Shown piece by piece: positions 24,916 through 35,882 of a DNA stretch of 64,000 nucleotides (positions within the stretch are counted from its first letter, which is position 1; every line of letters begins with the position of its first letter). Below the pieces are notes generated by a model. It saw only the letters and a program-made list of their open reading frames with translations. It was not told the DNA's origin and made no database searches. The DNA is from Carposina sasakii (taxonomy: Eukaryota > Arthropoda > Insecta > Lepidoptera > Carposinidae): positions 8,474,716-8,538,715 of the forward strand of contig CP053163.1 of NCBI GenBank assembly GCA_014607495.2, in the 5' to 3' direction. The translations under genes and the position numbers were made by a program.

Positions 24916-27900
24916 CTGAAAGTACATTATTTGTGATACTTGGTCTTGGTGTCGCGGAGTAGCAACTATGCACGTATGTACCTATACATGCTTGGTGCAC
25001 GGATCTGGTTTCTTATCACGACTACAGTTGCCTGTCATTGCGATCATAAGTTGTCAGATTTAAGGATCAGTGGAGTATAGAGCTAACATCAGTTGGAAAT
25101 TTGACGCCAAAGTCAGTTATTACAAGTCAGTCTGCATATAATAATTAGGTACTCACTTATTATAAGGTTTATATCCATATGCATGAGCTAAGCTGTTGAC
25201 AGTTAGCTCACTGTGAAACATGCTCAGGAATCTGATGAAGCACTGCCATGCCACCGCACATCTCCAGTTCTCGTTCCAGAGGCAGACGTTGATGGTCGTC
25301 GGCAACACGTAGCAAAACACTAACTTGAATATGTTGAAATGCCTGCAAAGTACATTTAAATAAAATTATTAGGAGCTGACGCATATTTAAATAAGAAAAA
25401 AGGATATGTATATCGGGTCTTCCTCTGAGATTTCATCGTGATGTTGGTCGAGCATATTAAAGTTTCGAAATAAGACACAGTTATTTGATTAACAAATAAT
25501 TTAAATTTTAATCGCACTTACAAATCACAATAGTTACAATAATTTATGATAGCGAAGTAAAATGGAAACGCGGTGTGTTCGAGGCAGAACTAGCGTACAG
25601 TCTGAATGTTCAAACAAGAATGTCCCCTCTATTCCGTTCCTTTCACTTTTATACTCTCGTTCCCCCACTTTTGAATCCTACCTGTCATCGCTAGTTCTGC
25701 TTCGACCGCACCCAAGGAGCTGACGCATAAAAAAGAACAAAATTATACGAGCACTTAAAATAAGGATGTAGAATAAGAACTTTAAATCTACAACGAGGGT
25801 GCCGTTAATTATGTACTTTGTCATCTTTTCATAAAAACACACACTGTCAAAAACTATGTCTATCGGGACAGTGTACGCTTCCACACAGGGACTAGGAATG
25901 CTAGGCATCCTTTCCTTAACAGTTCTAGTAGAGACTATCCCGGTCGCCTAAATTATATCTACGAAGATTTTTTCTCCATGTCTCTCAAATATAAAAATTC
26001 AAACCAAAACCTTATACTATAAGTGGGTTTTTACAAAGTCTTTACAATTTATTTTAAAATACTATAAGGCTTATAGTATTTTAAAATAAATTGTAAAGAC
26101 TTTGTAAAAACCCACTGAATAGTGCTTTTATGCAAACAAGAGTTTGTTACTATTTAAATAGCTGAAGTCAAAAGAATTAAACAGCTCTTCATTTACATAT
26201 TAATATATCTTAATAGAGTTTCGTGATTTATTTATAATTTGTTAAAGTTCAAAGTTACATAGTGAAAAGGATTTTTTATTCGGTAAGTACTGAAAAGTCT
26301 GAAAGTCTAGACTACGAGCGACTAGCTAGTAGGATAAAGTAAAGTCAATAGATTACGATTTATAAAAAATCCAGGATTTTTTCGATTTAGAACCTTGTTT
26401 ATTTTACCAAAACAAGAAAATCACGTATAAATCGGTGAGAAAAATTTCTCTGTCCGAAATTCCTTCTGTATTACTTTATCATCCAGCAAAATATTAGGAA
26501 CTGAGGAATTAATGTTGAGTCTCCATACAAAAGATTTCCTCGTTGATTGCTCTTTCGTATTTTGACAATCACATCCTAATATTGGCGAATTGAGAAACCT
26601 AGCATAGAACTGAAACAAATTTCAAGATAGGTAAATCGTCGTCATATCCCGCCATGAGACTGCTGAACAAAAGCCCCTCCCCCCTAACAATTTTCAGATT
26701 TTATTATTTAGGTAACAATACTTACTTGTCGTAAAACTTAAGCACGGGATCGTTTTCAATATCGCTCAAGTCCATCTGCTTCCCTTTCTGAAGGACCTCA
26801 TCGTTCTTCTTCATCATGAGCCAGCCAATGTGAGAGAAGAATAAGCCTCGATTAGCATTGTGCGGGTCAGCGTCTGTATCGCTGAACTTGTGATGCAGTC
26901 TGTGGTCCCTAACCCATTGCAATAAGGAATTCTGAAAAAAAATTACTAATGGCATTTAAATCATTAATATGTGACGGATTCCTTAATAATACCTAACGTA
27001 CCTTTACTAAAACTGCAAGCGACATATTAGAATGAACTTTGAAACCTAAATTCCAAGACCTATTTTCAACATCTATTCTTTGCCCACGTCCTAGGTCACT
27101 GCATTTTAATGAGCACTAACCTAAATCGTTTTAGGTACATCACAATAGTATTAATGATTTAACTAAATACTCGTAAGGCACATACTTCTAAATCCTATTT
27201 CAATAGAGAATTCACTTGCCCGTATTACTGAGCATTACTGAGTAACCCATTAACAATTCGCTAGAACAGCATCCGAACTTGGCGGAATAGAAATACCTCA
27301 GAACAATGATATCCTTCTACTGAATTGAATGGAATGTCTACTCAATCTACCTCCTAAAGTTTTAACGGCCCCTGCGGGCACTACACCGGGTCCCCATAAA
27401 ACAAGGGATTGTTTTTACATTCAACGTCCAAATCGAAATATCTAAATGAATTAGAAGGAGTTGAAGTATTCTGCTAATTCGAATTTGAATTGTAAATTGC
27501 TACTGTAATTTAAACTATCAAGTGCTTATACTAACAAATAAAATAAATTAGGCAAAAGTAATTTGACGTTGACTTTCATGATTGACCTGATTACAAAACA
27601 ATGTTTGTATTTAAATGTAAGTAGTATGCGTGGACTACAGAAAAAAACAAAATGTCGAAATTACTTGGGAAAAAAACATTTTCCCGGGATAAACTTGTTC
27701 TTGAGGATTTTCCCGACGTTTCCATTCATCATCATTGTCATTCATCATAAATTCAGAATACATTTTACTAAACAATGATTAGGCTGTATGGGCTTAGTTC
27801 CCCTTGCCTTTCCTTCGGGATAAATTAAAAAAAAAAAAAAAATTCCCGGGATAAAAAGTCAGGGATTTGGTATCTCCTCTTAGGATGGATTCCAAGCTCT

Positions 27901-30825
27901 GAACAAGAAATTGAAACATGAAAAAATGACAACAAGGGATCCCTTACACAGCAAAAAAATACCCTATAATGTAAGTAAAGACGTTGAAAAAGGCATAAAT
28001 ATAATATTATCATGAAAAACTTGGATTCGTTTTGAAAATGTTTACATATTTAATAGAGTAATGAAATGTATTTAATGTAATTTGTATTATAAATAAAGTG
28101 TACATAATATAGTAAAACAAACCTTCGCGGTAGCAAAAATCCTGTATTTTAAGGAATGTTCTGTTGCTATGTAATGGTATCCCTGGGTAGCACATGACAA
28201 TTTTGTCAAATCATGTCAAGTCGATTTGTTTGAATCGCTTCGCATATTTGTGTGGACTAAATGAGATATTTTGGTGGTATTGATATAAATACAGTAGTGA
28301 AATGTATTGTTCGTGGTTGCAGAAGCGAGTGGCATCCAGGATCCAACTTATTATATCACTCGTAAGTAGAAAATTGAATTTCCAAACTATGGCCCTAGGC
28401 AAAAACTTAAACGGCAAATTTTAGGCAATATTCACTCTTGCTTTTTTAAATATTTGTCACAAAACTTTATTTAGTTAGTTGCTTATCCTTATAATCCCAA
28501 TATTTGCTTCTGAGGCTACTTTTTAAACATTTTCTGTGTATTGTATATTTTTGAGTAGGGTGCACATACTTTTCCATAACAAGAGACCGACCCTACAATG
28601 AATTTATTTTGAAATGTTATACTTTTTATTATCATATATAACATTATAAATGTGAAAGTAACTCTGTCTGTCTCGCTTTTACGCCTACTGCCGCCATTTA
28701 CTGAGCGGATTAATTTTAGTGATAATTTTCTCTGCGTAGCTTTAGGTGGACCCAGAAAAGGTTTAAACGCCTAGCTTGGTGGCGCCTGTCACTGTAACAT
28801 TTTGTAATCACTAGTTAGTATAGATGCTAAAATTTAAATTTTCAGATAATCAAGGAAACCCACGTATGGATTATAGTAACGTTACAGCTACCGAAATATT
28901 ATATCACTGGATCAATTACTGGCAGATAGAGCACAAAACATTTGTCGTTCATTACAAAAACATTTATCGTTCTTATGCTCAGCTTCAAAGAACGATGGAA
29001 AAACTTGTGCAAATAAAATAAAAGATATTTAATGGTTATTTATTTAATAGTTGTTAAATCCCTTTAATCTAAATAAGACACTAAAGCACTTAAAACAACG
29101 TTTCTTATTTGTACGTATGCAATAGTGGTACGAAATATAAGTATTCATAATTATGTACTCGTAAATATACCAATTTACATTCCAGGTCTTTAGGATCACG
29201 GACAATATCACAATGGCTAAGACCATCTTTTTTTATTTTGTAAATGTGTAATGTAAATTGTGTAAATTTTATGTTACCTATTTTTAGGCCAATACAAATT
29301 CCATTGGGTTCTCTGCAATTATTCCTACTTTTCTTTAGAAACGGATAATCTAATCTTTACTTATTAATTATTATGTATCCACCATAAAAATTAGCTGTTT
29401 AAAAGAACTCAGTTGACCTTCAAAAATGCAAGCATTACATTGATTCACGTTTATCCTACTTAGCAATACTAGGCATTTCCTTACTAGTTAAAAGTGCTAT
29501 TAAATAACGAAGGGCACTAAAACAGCCCAAAGCTGTAGAATGGAATTACGCTGCATTATAATAGCACAAGTTTATGCTATTATGCAGCATTAGGCATTAT
29601 CTTACTATTTAAAAATGCTATTGTAGACCCTTAGACATAAAAAACAGCTAAAAGCTGTATGGCATTTACATGACATAATGGTTTATGTTTATGTTACTAA
29701 ACAGCATTGAGCATTTATATCCTACTTAAAAATGCAATTGTAGAGCCAAATGTACTAAAAACAGCTGAAAGCTGCAAAGCTGCTTTGTGTATTGATGCAC
29801 TAAAACTACAGGCATTACAAAATCATTTTGATATGCTATTATCCACCCCTTATAAAGTGTAAAGCATCATAATGGTTTCAAAATGCTCATATAAAGCATC
29901 AAGATGCTCGGTAAACTCATATAAGAGTTTCTACGAACCTTAAGTTCTACATAAGTTAATTATCCGTTTGTTAAAATGCTTCCTGTGTTACTTGGGTTGT
30001 TCGTGGTAGAAATGTCATTGAATGAAATGTCCATTAAAATTAAATTGTGAGTACACTCTAATTTTTCCCCGTCTAGTTTTTCAAGGTCAAATTGGTCAAA
30101 TTTTCGGGAGGCAGTTTTTAGTAAGAAGCGCTGTTTCCAGCTTGTATACATTTCTATGTAAAAAGTAGCCTATACTGAGAGTCTATATTCTAAGAGCCTA
30201 TAGGTATGTTAAGTGGGATCTTTCACAATATGTCATGGATGTTTATGTACTTATCTATACCTATATACTTATATACCGTTATATATATACTTATATTATA
30301 TACTTATATATATATATATTTATATACCGTTGCTTAGTACCCACGACACAAGACCTTAGGGATCTTAGTGTGAGACTATGTCAATGTGTTATGAAGTGTG
30401 TGTGTGTGTATATAGTAGAGATAAGCTTGCCATTGTAAGTACATGCATCTCTTCTTTTATGTTGTATGCCATATATCTTTTGTGTATGTGCAATGAAGAA
30501 TAAGAATATATTCCTGAAAACTGCATCGAAATCGGTTCAGCTGTTTCTGAGATATGAGATATAAGAATATATTCCTGAAAACTGCATCGAAATCGATTCA
30601 GCTGTTTGTGACATTAGCGTGCACAAACGCACAGATAAACATACAAAAAATCATACTTTTGGTTACTATTGCGTTGATAATCTTCCATTCTTCCATGTAT
30701 CTTCCATGTACAGACAGCGATCCGTTACATTTTTATTATATGTATAGAATATAGATATACAGGATGTTTTTTTGTGGCCACCTTTAACGAAGGGTACGTA
30801 TTCTATACATGAAATAGAGTAAATG

Positions 30826-30913
<88 letters not shown>

Positions 30914-33476
30914 TAAATTCCTTGATCGTGCGAAATTTATAGTGCCTAGTGTTTATGTTAGTTTTTTTATAGACAGATATTAATTATTTTTCGTGAAAAA
31001 ATCCTGCTACGCGCGTCTATGTGCAGAAAAACGCAGTCTATTTACTCAACTTTGGACCCAAATATTTTGGAAACCAGACACTTCCCAGGTATGCTTCCAT
31101 CGTGATGATGAAAATGATCGTGATGATGAGATTCCGTAGATATTCAATACCTACATCTTTTCTAACCATTAATATTTCGGTTTAATAATAACGTTGACGA
31201 CCAAAAATCACCCTGCTATACCTATATAATCTTAAATTAAATTTAGTAACCTGTCCTGCACTTGAAAAGCACATCAGAAGAAACAGCTTGAGAGGAAGTC
31301 GAACTTTATACGCCTTGTGCGTCCAAAGGCGATGTGCTCCGCCCGTGATCCCAAAACCACTCGCCACATACATGATTGCAGCTGGAACAAGAACATCATC
31401 CTTCAACTTAGTCACGTTCACGTAGATAATTGGCCGACATAACTTTAAATTAACTTAAGGTCCCAAAGTTTTGGCAGGATCATCATCATCATCAGCCTAC
31501 TGCAGTCCACTGCTGGACGTAGGCCTCCTCTAGGGCACGCCTAAAGACTGATATGGGGGGTATTTGCCCATAGTCACCACGCTGGGCAGGCGGGTTGGTG
31601 AAGTTTGTATTTTGGACTATTTCAACATCCTACCATCCCGGAAACTCATCGCCTCGTGCTATCACTACGATTTCTACTCTGTCGGCACCAGTATCTTTGG
31701 CTCAGCACACATTTTGTCATAGTTCCTATAGGCATAGAGGTCTATACTATAGCATAGGTAAATTTTAACTAATCTAAGTATATAGCTTCATTGATCTTCA
31801 TAGGACGTTTTATTTATTCCTACCATTCATGTCATTGTTCACGCCTCTTTTCCTATAGGCATAGAGGGTAGGCATAGATCTAATCTAAGTACATTTGTTT
31901 ATTTATTTATTCAAATATATGTTTATAACATAATAGTATAACCATATCGTTACAATCATTAATAATACAAACCCATACATACATAAGTACCTATCCGTAA
32001 CATTTATTGGATGGCACTCGCAGGCATTCGTCTTTCTACCATACTCTTGCACTCAATCATCAGGCTCCCGATCACACTCACAAACAGGTCACACTGTGGT
32101 GCCGAGTCGAGCAGAGAGTTGAGCAGCGCGAGGCCTCGAGCCACTGGCGCATGCCGGTGTGCTTGCGTGCGCGCGCAGGGTGTCGCAAGGAGGCGGTGCT
32201 CACGCGCATATATATTATCATATAATCACGCCTTTATCCCTTACGGGGTAGGCAGAGCACTAAGGGCCGATAGAACCACATGGTGCCACTTCTGACCAAT
32301 TTTTAGGGTATACTTGAGATGTACAAGTTCGGTTAGTAGTGAGAGGTGGTCAACCCATCGCCTACAAAACACCAAGACCCTCTTGTCCCTCTACTGGCTT
32401 GTACAGTATGCCCGGGAAGAGAAGCAGCTGTAATATTACACGTTATTTTTTCACTCCAAGAACAGCATAGAAGCTCACGCGCATTATAGATACAAATACC
32501 TATTATTCATCCCCCTTCCGCACATGTCGTAAAAGTCTACTAAGGAACTTGGGCATTCTCTCTATAAGCAGTATATTATTCTATAAGCTAGTAACTTGTC
32601 ACTGATCGTTTACATCTGACCCTGATATGCTAAACGTGACTGTGGGATTTCCTTTTTGAGCCTGCAGTTCTGGCTACCCCATTTCGGGAACACAACCGTG
32701 TGCATATGTACTTATGCATTATTCATTCATCTCTCAAACGGGCTTATGTAGGTATATCTGATATCGTTACAACTCTCTGGTCTTTCCCCACATGGATCAC
32801 ACACAGTCAACATCAAGCATTCTCCTGTTAGCAAAACGGATCAACGGATACGTTACAGCCGCCGCTAGCAACGACAAAGTTCATACAAACTAAACACTTT
32901 TCTAGTGGAGGCACTTGTATAAACTTTCTCGTTGTAAGTTGCACGGACTCCATATTGCGTCCATCCTGCCCACAACTGAAACCAATTTCAACTCTGTAAG
33001 TACCTACAAAGTACACAATGTTCTGCTATTTATCTCTGCATAATTCCCTTGCACCAGTTGTATTTTTATCATTCACTCTCTTACCCATTGTATTCATATA
33101 ATCATTAAGTAAAGTACAAAGAAGACGTTGCCGAAATCCGGCATTCGATGAGATTATTGCGTCACTGAGTAAAGTGGTCTGCCATAATAAAGAAATAGGT
33201 AGACTTAACCACCCCTTGTTTAGTCCAAGTACAAAATTTTCACAGATACATACTTTACATTATTTTATTAAGTATGTTAATTTTGCACTTACCAAAAACT
33301 AACGTCTGCCATTTCACCGGAAAAGCGTAGTGGAAGCTCCAGTAGACCGCCAAAATGTGATATGCAGTTATGAAAATAAAACTAACCCACTTTATATCGT
33401 TTTTAAATCCTAAACTCTTTTCGAACTGCTGGAATATTTTCCTCGCAGAAAAAGGTTTCTCTTCAGTCGGTCCCAT
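24618..33476 (-). CDS. Acyl-CoA desaturase, five exons
   Basis: Joined exons 33476-33293, 31381-31251, 26931-26726, 25342-25157 and 24915-24618 give 1005 nt, 334 codons plus TAA, the usual size for insect desaturases. All junctions are GT-AG and in phase. This is a membrane-bound di-iron enzyme of the endoplasmic reticulum that inserts a double bond into fatty acyl-CoA using cytochrome b5. Three histidine boxes are present: HRLWTH (78-83), HRLHH (115-119) and HNYHH (256-260). Hydrophobic segments flank them. The signature tetrapeptide before box 3 is LPAE (239-242); in moths such XXXQ/E motifs mark a clade that includes delta-10/11 pheromone enzymes. Otherwise it is rather diverged (NSLAHAYG where NSAAH is usual). 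Substrate and regiochemistry cannot be read from sequence. Confidence 0.92.
25157..25342 (-). CDS. Desaturase exon 4
   Basis: 186 nt covering codons 174-235 plus split codons at both ends (HFNIFKLVFCYVLP to KPYNK). The donor is AATAA|GTGAGT and the acceptor ACTTTGCAG|GC. Hydrophobic segments here form the second membrane pair. Confidence 0.92.
25568..25712. mobile_element. MITE in desaturase intron 3
   Basis: The left end GCGGTGTGTTCGAGGCAGAA and the right end (reverse complement GGTGCGGTCGAAGCAGAACT) are inverted repeats sharing CAGAACTAGCG. About 145 bp, non-coding. A 14-bp word AGGAGCTGACGCAT occurs at about 25373 and again at about 25717. Confidence 0.6.
26022..26116. repeat. Perfect 47-bp-arm palindrome
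   Basis: Left arm 26022-26068 starts AGTGGGTTTTTACAAAGTC; right arm 26070-26116 ends GACTTTGTAAAAACCCACT. The arms are exact reverse complements with a single G as spacer. It lies in desaturase intron 3. It could be a foldback element or a fold-back artefact of assembly. Confidence 0.9.
26726..26931 (-). CDS. Desaturase exon 3 (histidine box 2)
   Basis: 206 nt, codons 106-173 plus two bases. Contains DHRLHHKFSDTDADPHN and NRGLFFSHIGWL. The acceptor is TTTTTTCAG|AATTCC, the donor GACAA|GTAAG. Confidence 0.93.
27691..27842 (+). mobile_element. 5'-truncated SINE-like element, family A
   Basis: Only the last about 150 bp of family A are present, from TTGTTCTTGAGGATTTTCCC to CCTTTCCTTCGGGATAAA followed by a run of A. 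Flanked by TTCCCGGGATAAA before and after the A tail, a 13-bp target duplication. 5' truncation, poly(A) and target duplication indicate retrotransposition by target-primed reverse transcription. It lies in desaturase intron 2. Confidence 0.8.
28645..28800 (+). mobile_element. Probable Helitron fragment
   Basis: The string AATGTGAAAGTAACTCTGTC followed by TGTCTCGCTTTTACGC resembles the 5' region of a common lepidopteran Helitron. No CTRR 3' end was located. Confidence 0.4.
29462..29830. repeat. Degenerate tandem repeat, about 115-bp period
   Basis: Three units each carry AGGCATT or GAGCATT, CTTACTA or CCTACTT, AAAATGCTATTGTAG-like words and AAACAGCTNAAAGCTG. The last is a small inverted repeat. 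It lies in desaturase intron 2. Function unknown. Confidence 0.55.
30233..30405 (+). repeat. Dispersed repeat, copy 2 of 2
   Basis: Matches 4-118, with an expanded TATA microsatellite in the centre and a TG run at the end. It lies in desaturase intron 2. Confidence 0.6.
30495..30660 (-). mobile_element. Helitron-related fragment with internal duplication
   Basis: The phrase AGAATATATTCCTGAAAACT plus GCATCGAAATCG occurs twice, 61 bp apart. It is the reverse complement of a segment in the Helitron-like element at 45505-45728 (GAACCGATTTCGATGCAG). Confidence 0.5.
30760..31215 (-). mobile_element. Mariner-like MITE, copy 3 of 3, with long T run
   Basis: It starts CAGGATGTTTTTTTGTGGCC and ends CGACCAAAAATCACCCTG. 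Internal words match copies 1 and 2. A run of 79 T (30830-30908) replaces a T/A-rich patch found in the other copies. It lies in desaturase intron 2, ending just before exon 2. Confidence 0.75.
31251..31381 (-). CDS. Desaturase exon 2 (histidine box 1)
   Basis: 131 nt, codons 62-105, from AAIMYVASG to CFSSAGQ, carrying HRLWTH. The acceptor TTCTTGTTCCAG|C was chosen because it restores phase with exon 1 and gives the family pattern; the ORF itself stays open further upstream. Confidence 0.88.
31479..31693 (-). mobile_element. GAT-tail family retroposon, reverse copy
   Basis: Begins TCATCATCATCATCAGCC (the tail) and continues CAGTCCACTGCTGGACGTAG to CTGTCGGCACCAG. It lies in desaturase intron 1. 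No target duplication was identified. Confidence 0.7.
32205..32400 (-). mobile_element. LINE 3'-end fragment
   Basis: CCTTTATCCCTTACGGGGTA followed by GGCAGAGCAC is shared with 36424-36550 and resembles the 3' end of the LINE fragment at 52096-52732 (CCCATAGGGGTAGGCAGAG). Desaturase intron 1. Confidence 0.55.
32515..32715 (+). repeat. Dispersed repeat family D, copy 3
   Basis: Contains ACATGTCGTAAAAGTC, ACTTGGGCATTCTCTC, ACTTGTCACTGATCG, TGCTAAACGTGACTGTGGGA and GGAACACAACCGTGTGCAT, the family D order. Desaturase intron 1. Confidence 0.55.
33293..33476 (-). CDS. Desaturase exon 1
   Basis: Codons 1-61 plus one base. It starts MGPTEEKPFSARK and contains the first hydrophobic stretch. The donor reads TTTTTG|GTAAGTGC. 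The ATG is the only one in frame before the conserved part; an upstream untranslated exon is possible but not seen. Confidence 0.88.
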
Positions 33477-35696
33477 AACTTTCTTTTCAATCTTATATCT
33501 AAAATTTTACTCGGTTATATCATCTACGTTTCTGAATCCAAGTATTTCAGCCGAAAGTCGGCAATTTTGTGGTCGACTTCATCGTGAAACGTTTGAATTA
33601 AAGTAGTTATTATTAACTTTAGTCGTACCTAATTTAATTGGAACTTAATTTACATAATGACGAATATATTGCGGGGCAGAATATTTATTCTAGTATAATG
33701 TAGGTATAGGTACTACCTACTGGTCGATTGTAGTCAAAAGAATCTACCTACCTAAGTATACCTTTAGGTATAAATCAACACTATTCAATACTCGTAGTCT
33801 GATTACATTAATTGTAGGTATGGAATTATAATATGCCTAATCAAATATATCATTAGCTAATTCGATTGAGTGTATTATTCCTACAATGTGTTATGTTATG
33901 ATATGACAAAGCAATCGAATACCTTAGTGAAACCTGGTTTGAACCCGATACCTATTTGAAATATGCTATGGAATTTCAGACAGAGAATGAATGTTAATGC
34001 ACACGCATCACTCTGGGACATATATCTACTTGTTAGCTTCAATGTCAGCACAAGTTATAATTCAACACAATACTCCCTTGCGTCGCGCAGTCGGGTAAAA
34101 CGCATAATAACTTAGTTATCGGCAGTGTATTTTACCCCAGCAAAAAACGTAACGAGAGTTTGCTGAAAATTTTGTTTTAGTTCGAAAACCTCAACTAACC
34201 AAACAGCTGCGGGTCCTAACGTCCAACCCAAATCCATAAATTACAATGCAGTTTCAGCGTAGTCGGCTAAAATCCCTAAAATGCAAAACCTAACTGCTTA
34301 TCTCCACTTTACATGCAACTCGCGTGTCTCAGATTACTTACAAATTACATACATCAACTTCAAACCGATTTAAGAAACTTTCTCAACTCTTTGCGCTCTT
34401 GAAAAGGAGATAATGTTTAGCTACTTCATATTCTGATCTAGATTTATGACTTGAAAAATGGAGTTTAGTGCAGTCAGCAGACACATTACGTTTAACTTTC
34501 CATGCATCAGAATTTTTCTGTAACCTCCATTTTCTGTAGTTATCAGAGTATACTTATGAACTTTTCTGTATAGTACGAGTAGGTGTTATATTTAAGATCT
34601 GTAAGGGCAGATTTTTCAATGGCCATTAGTACTATGAATGCTATCTCTCTAAAACTTAACCAAGATAGAAACAATGTCAACTTAATCCTTCAAACAGACC
34701 TACCTGCAGACCATTTTAAAAATCGCCATAAATACCTAAAGTTTCAACGAGATTAGGAAAGTCGTAGGTTTGTGTATGCCACCCTTACCAACTAGCATGG
34801 TGGGTAGTATGTTTAATATTTCTGGGTGATATGAGTTGAACTCATATTTTCCTTTCTTCTTTCGCATGAGGAATGAGAGGACGTTTCAGAGCAAAAAGCA
34901 CGTACGGCGCGTATTTGTTATTTATCCGGCTCAAAGGACCTGCAACTCAACCTTGAGCGATTGGTAAATTAGAATTTTATATATGTATGTTGAGTAAGTA
35001 TGGAAAATTATAATAGAAAAGTACTTTTACGAATCAATAATTTTGCCTACGGTCAGATTACAGACACTTAAAAAATGAATCTACATACCTACAGTACGGG
35101 TGTTACGCTAAATTAGCAATACAAATAATAACACAGTATAGACTTGGAGCAATTTTATTGTACTAAAAACTTACGTCTAAACTATATACAGCGTCCTATT
35201 ATTATACAAATACATAGTACCTAAGTATTAACATTTCTTTAGTCTTGGTAATGACAGATTTTTCAAAAAGTCAAATAGTGGAGAACACACCCACCCGTTA
35301 CAACATTCACTTTATTCAGACTATTTTCATGTCATTACCATTTGACTTTTTAAACACATATAACTTTACAATTCATGCATTACAGCAATCATGACTGAAC
35401 TTCACATACATCTATGCTAGTAGAAAACATAATTGTTCGTATTGTATGTTCCTATAAGGAATAGGATAGGTTTTATTTAGCATCAGACAACTAGCATGCT
35501 TATGCGCTCCTAAGTAGTATGTGTAATCCAGTCTTAAACAGTAACGGTGTTTATTACAAAGCCGCGTCTAAACTAAAGACATTAAAAAAATTACATTTGA
35601 CAGAAAAATGTGTGCAATATCTGTCAAAGATGTTTAAATTATTTTGTAAAAACACGGTAAACGTTATTAACTATCCAGCACAGTTCATAAGGCACT
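33477..35696. other. Spacer between desaturase 5' end and MFAP1 3' end
   Basis: Contains the presumed desaturase promoter near 33477-33700 and the MFAP1 3' UTR near 35600. A partial inverted repeat (GGTAATGACA at 35246 and TGTCATTACC at 35332) may be a degraded MITE. No gene seen. Confidence 0.45.
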
Positions 35697-35882
35697 TCAC
35701 ACGTTATGCTTGCGTTTGGCAGACGGCTTATCGAACACTTGTTTCATGCCCCCTCGATAGTTGTTTATTCTGGACGCTGCGCCTTCGCTACTCCACGCTG
35801 AGTCGAACTCCGTAGTATCTTGGTCGACTAGATGGGTGTATTTCGTACGGCCGGAGCGACCGAATTTCTTTACTTGCATCAC
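35697..35882 (-). CDS. Mfap1: MFAP1 exon 9 (stop)
   Basis: 186 nt, [18 protein letters not shown] to AKRKHNV then TGA (35697-35699). Acceptor TTCCAG|GTGATG. Confidence 0.94.
   Translation of the reverse strand: MMQVKKFGRSGRTKYTHLVDQDTTEFDSAWSSEGAASRINNYRGGMKQVFDKPSAKRKHNV

Noticed and set aside
28824..29021. 65-codon plus ORF
   Set aside because: It lies in a desaturase intron on the opposite strand, has no recognisable motif and no splice or promoter support.
32007..32295. Overlapping plus ORFs with cysteine and arginine
   Set aside because: Two frames are open over the same GC-rich patch and the sequence runs into a LINE 3'-end repeat.
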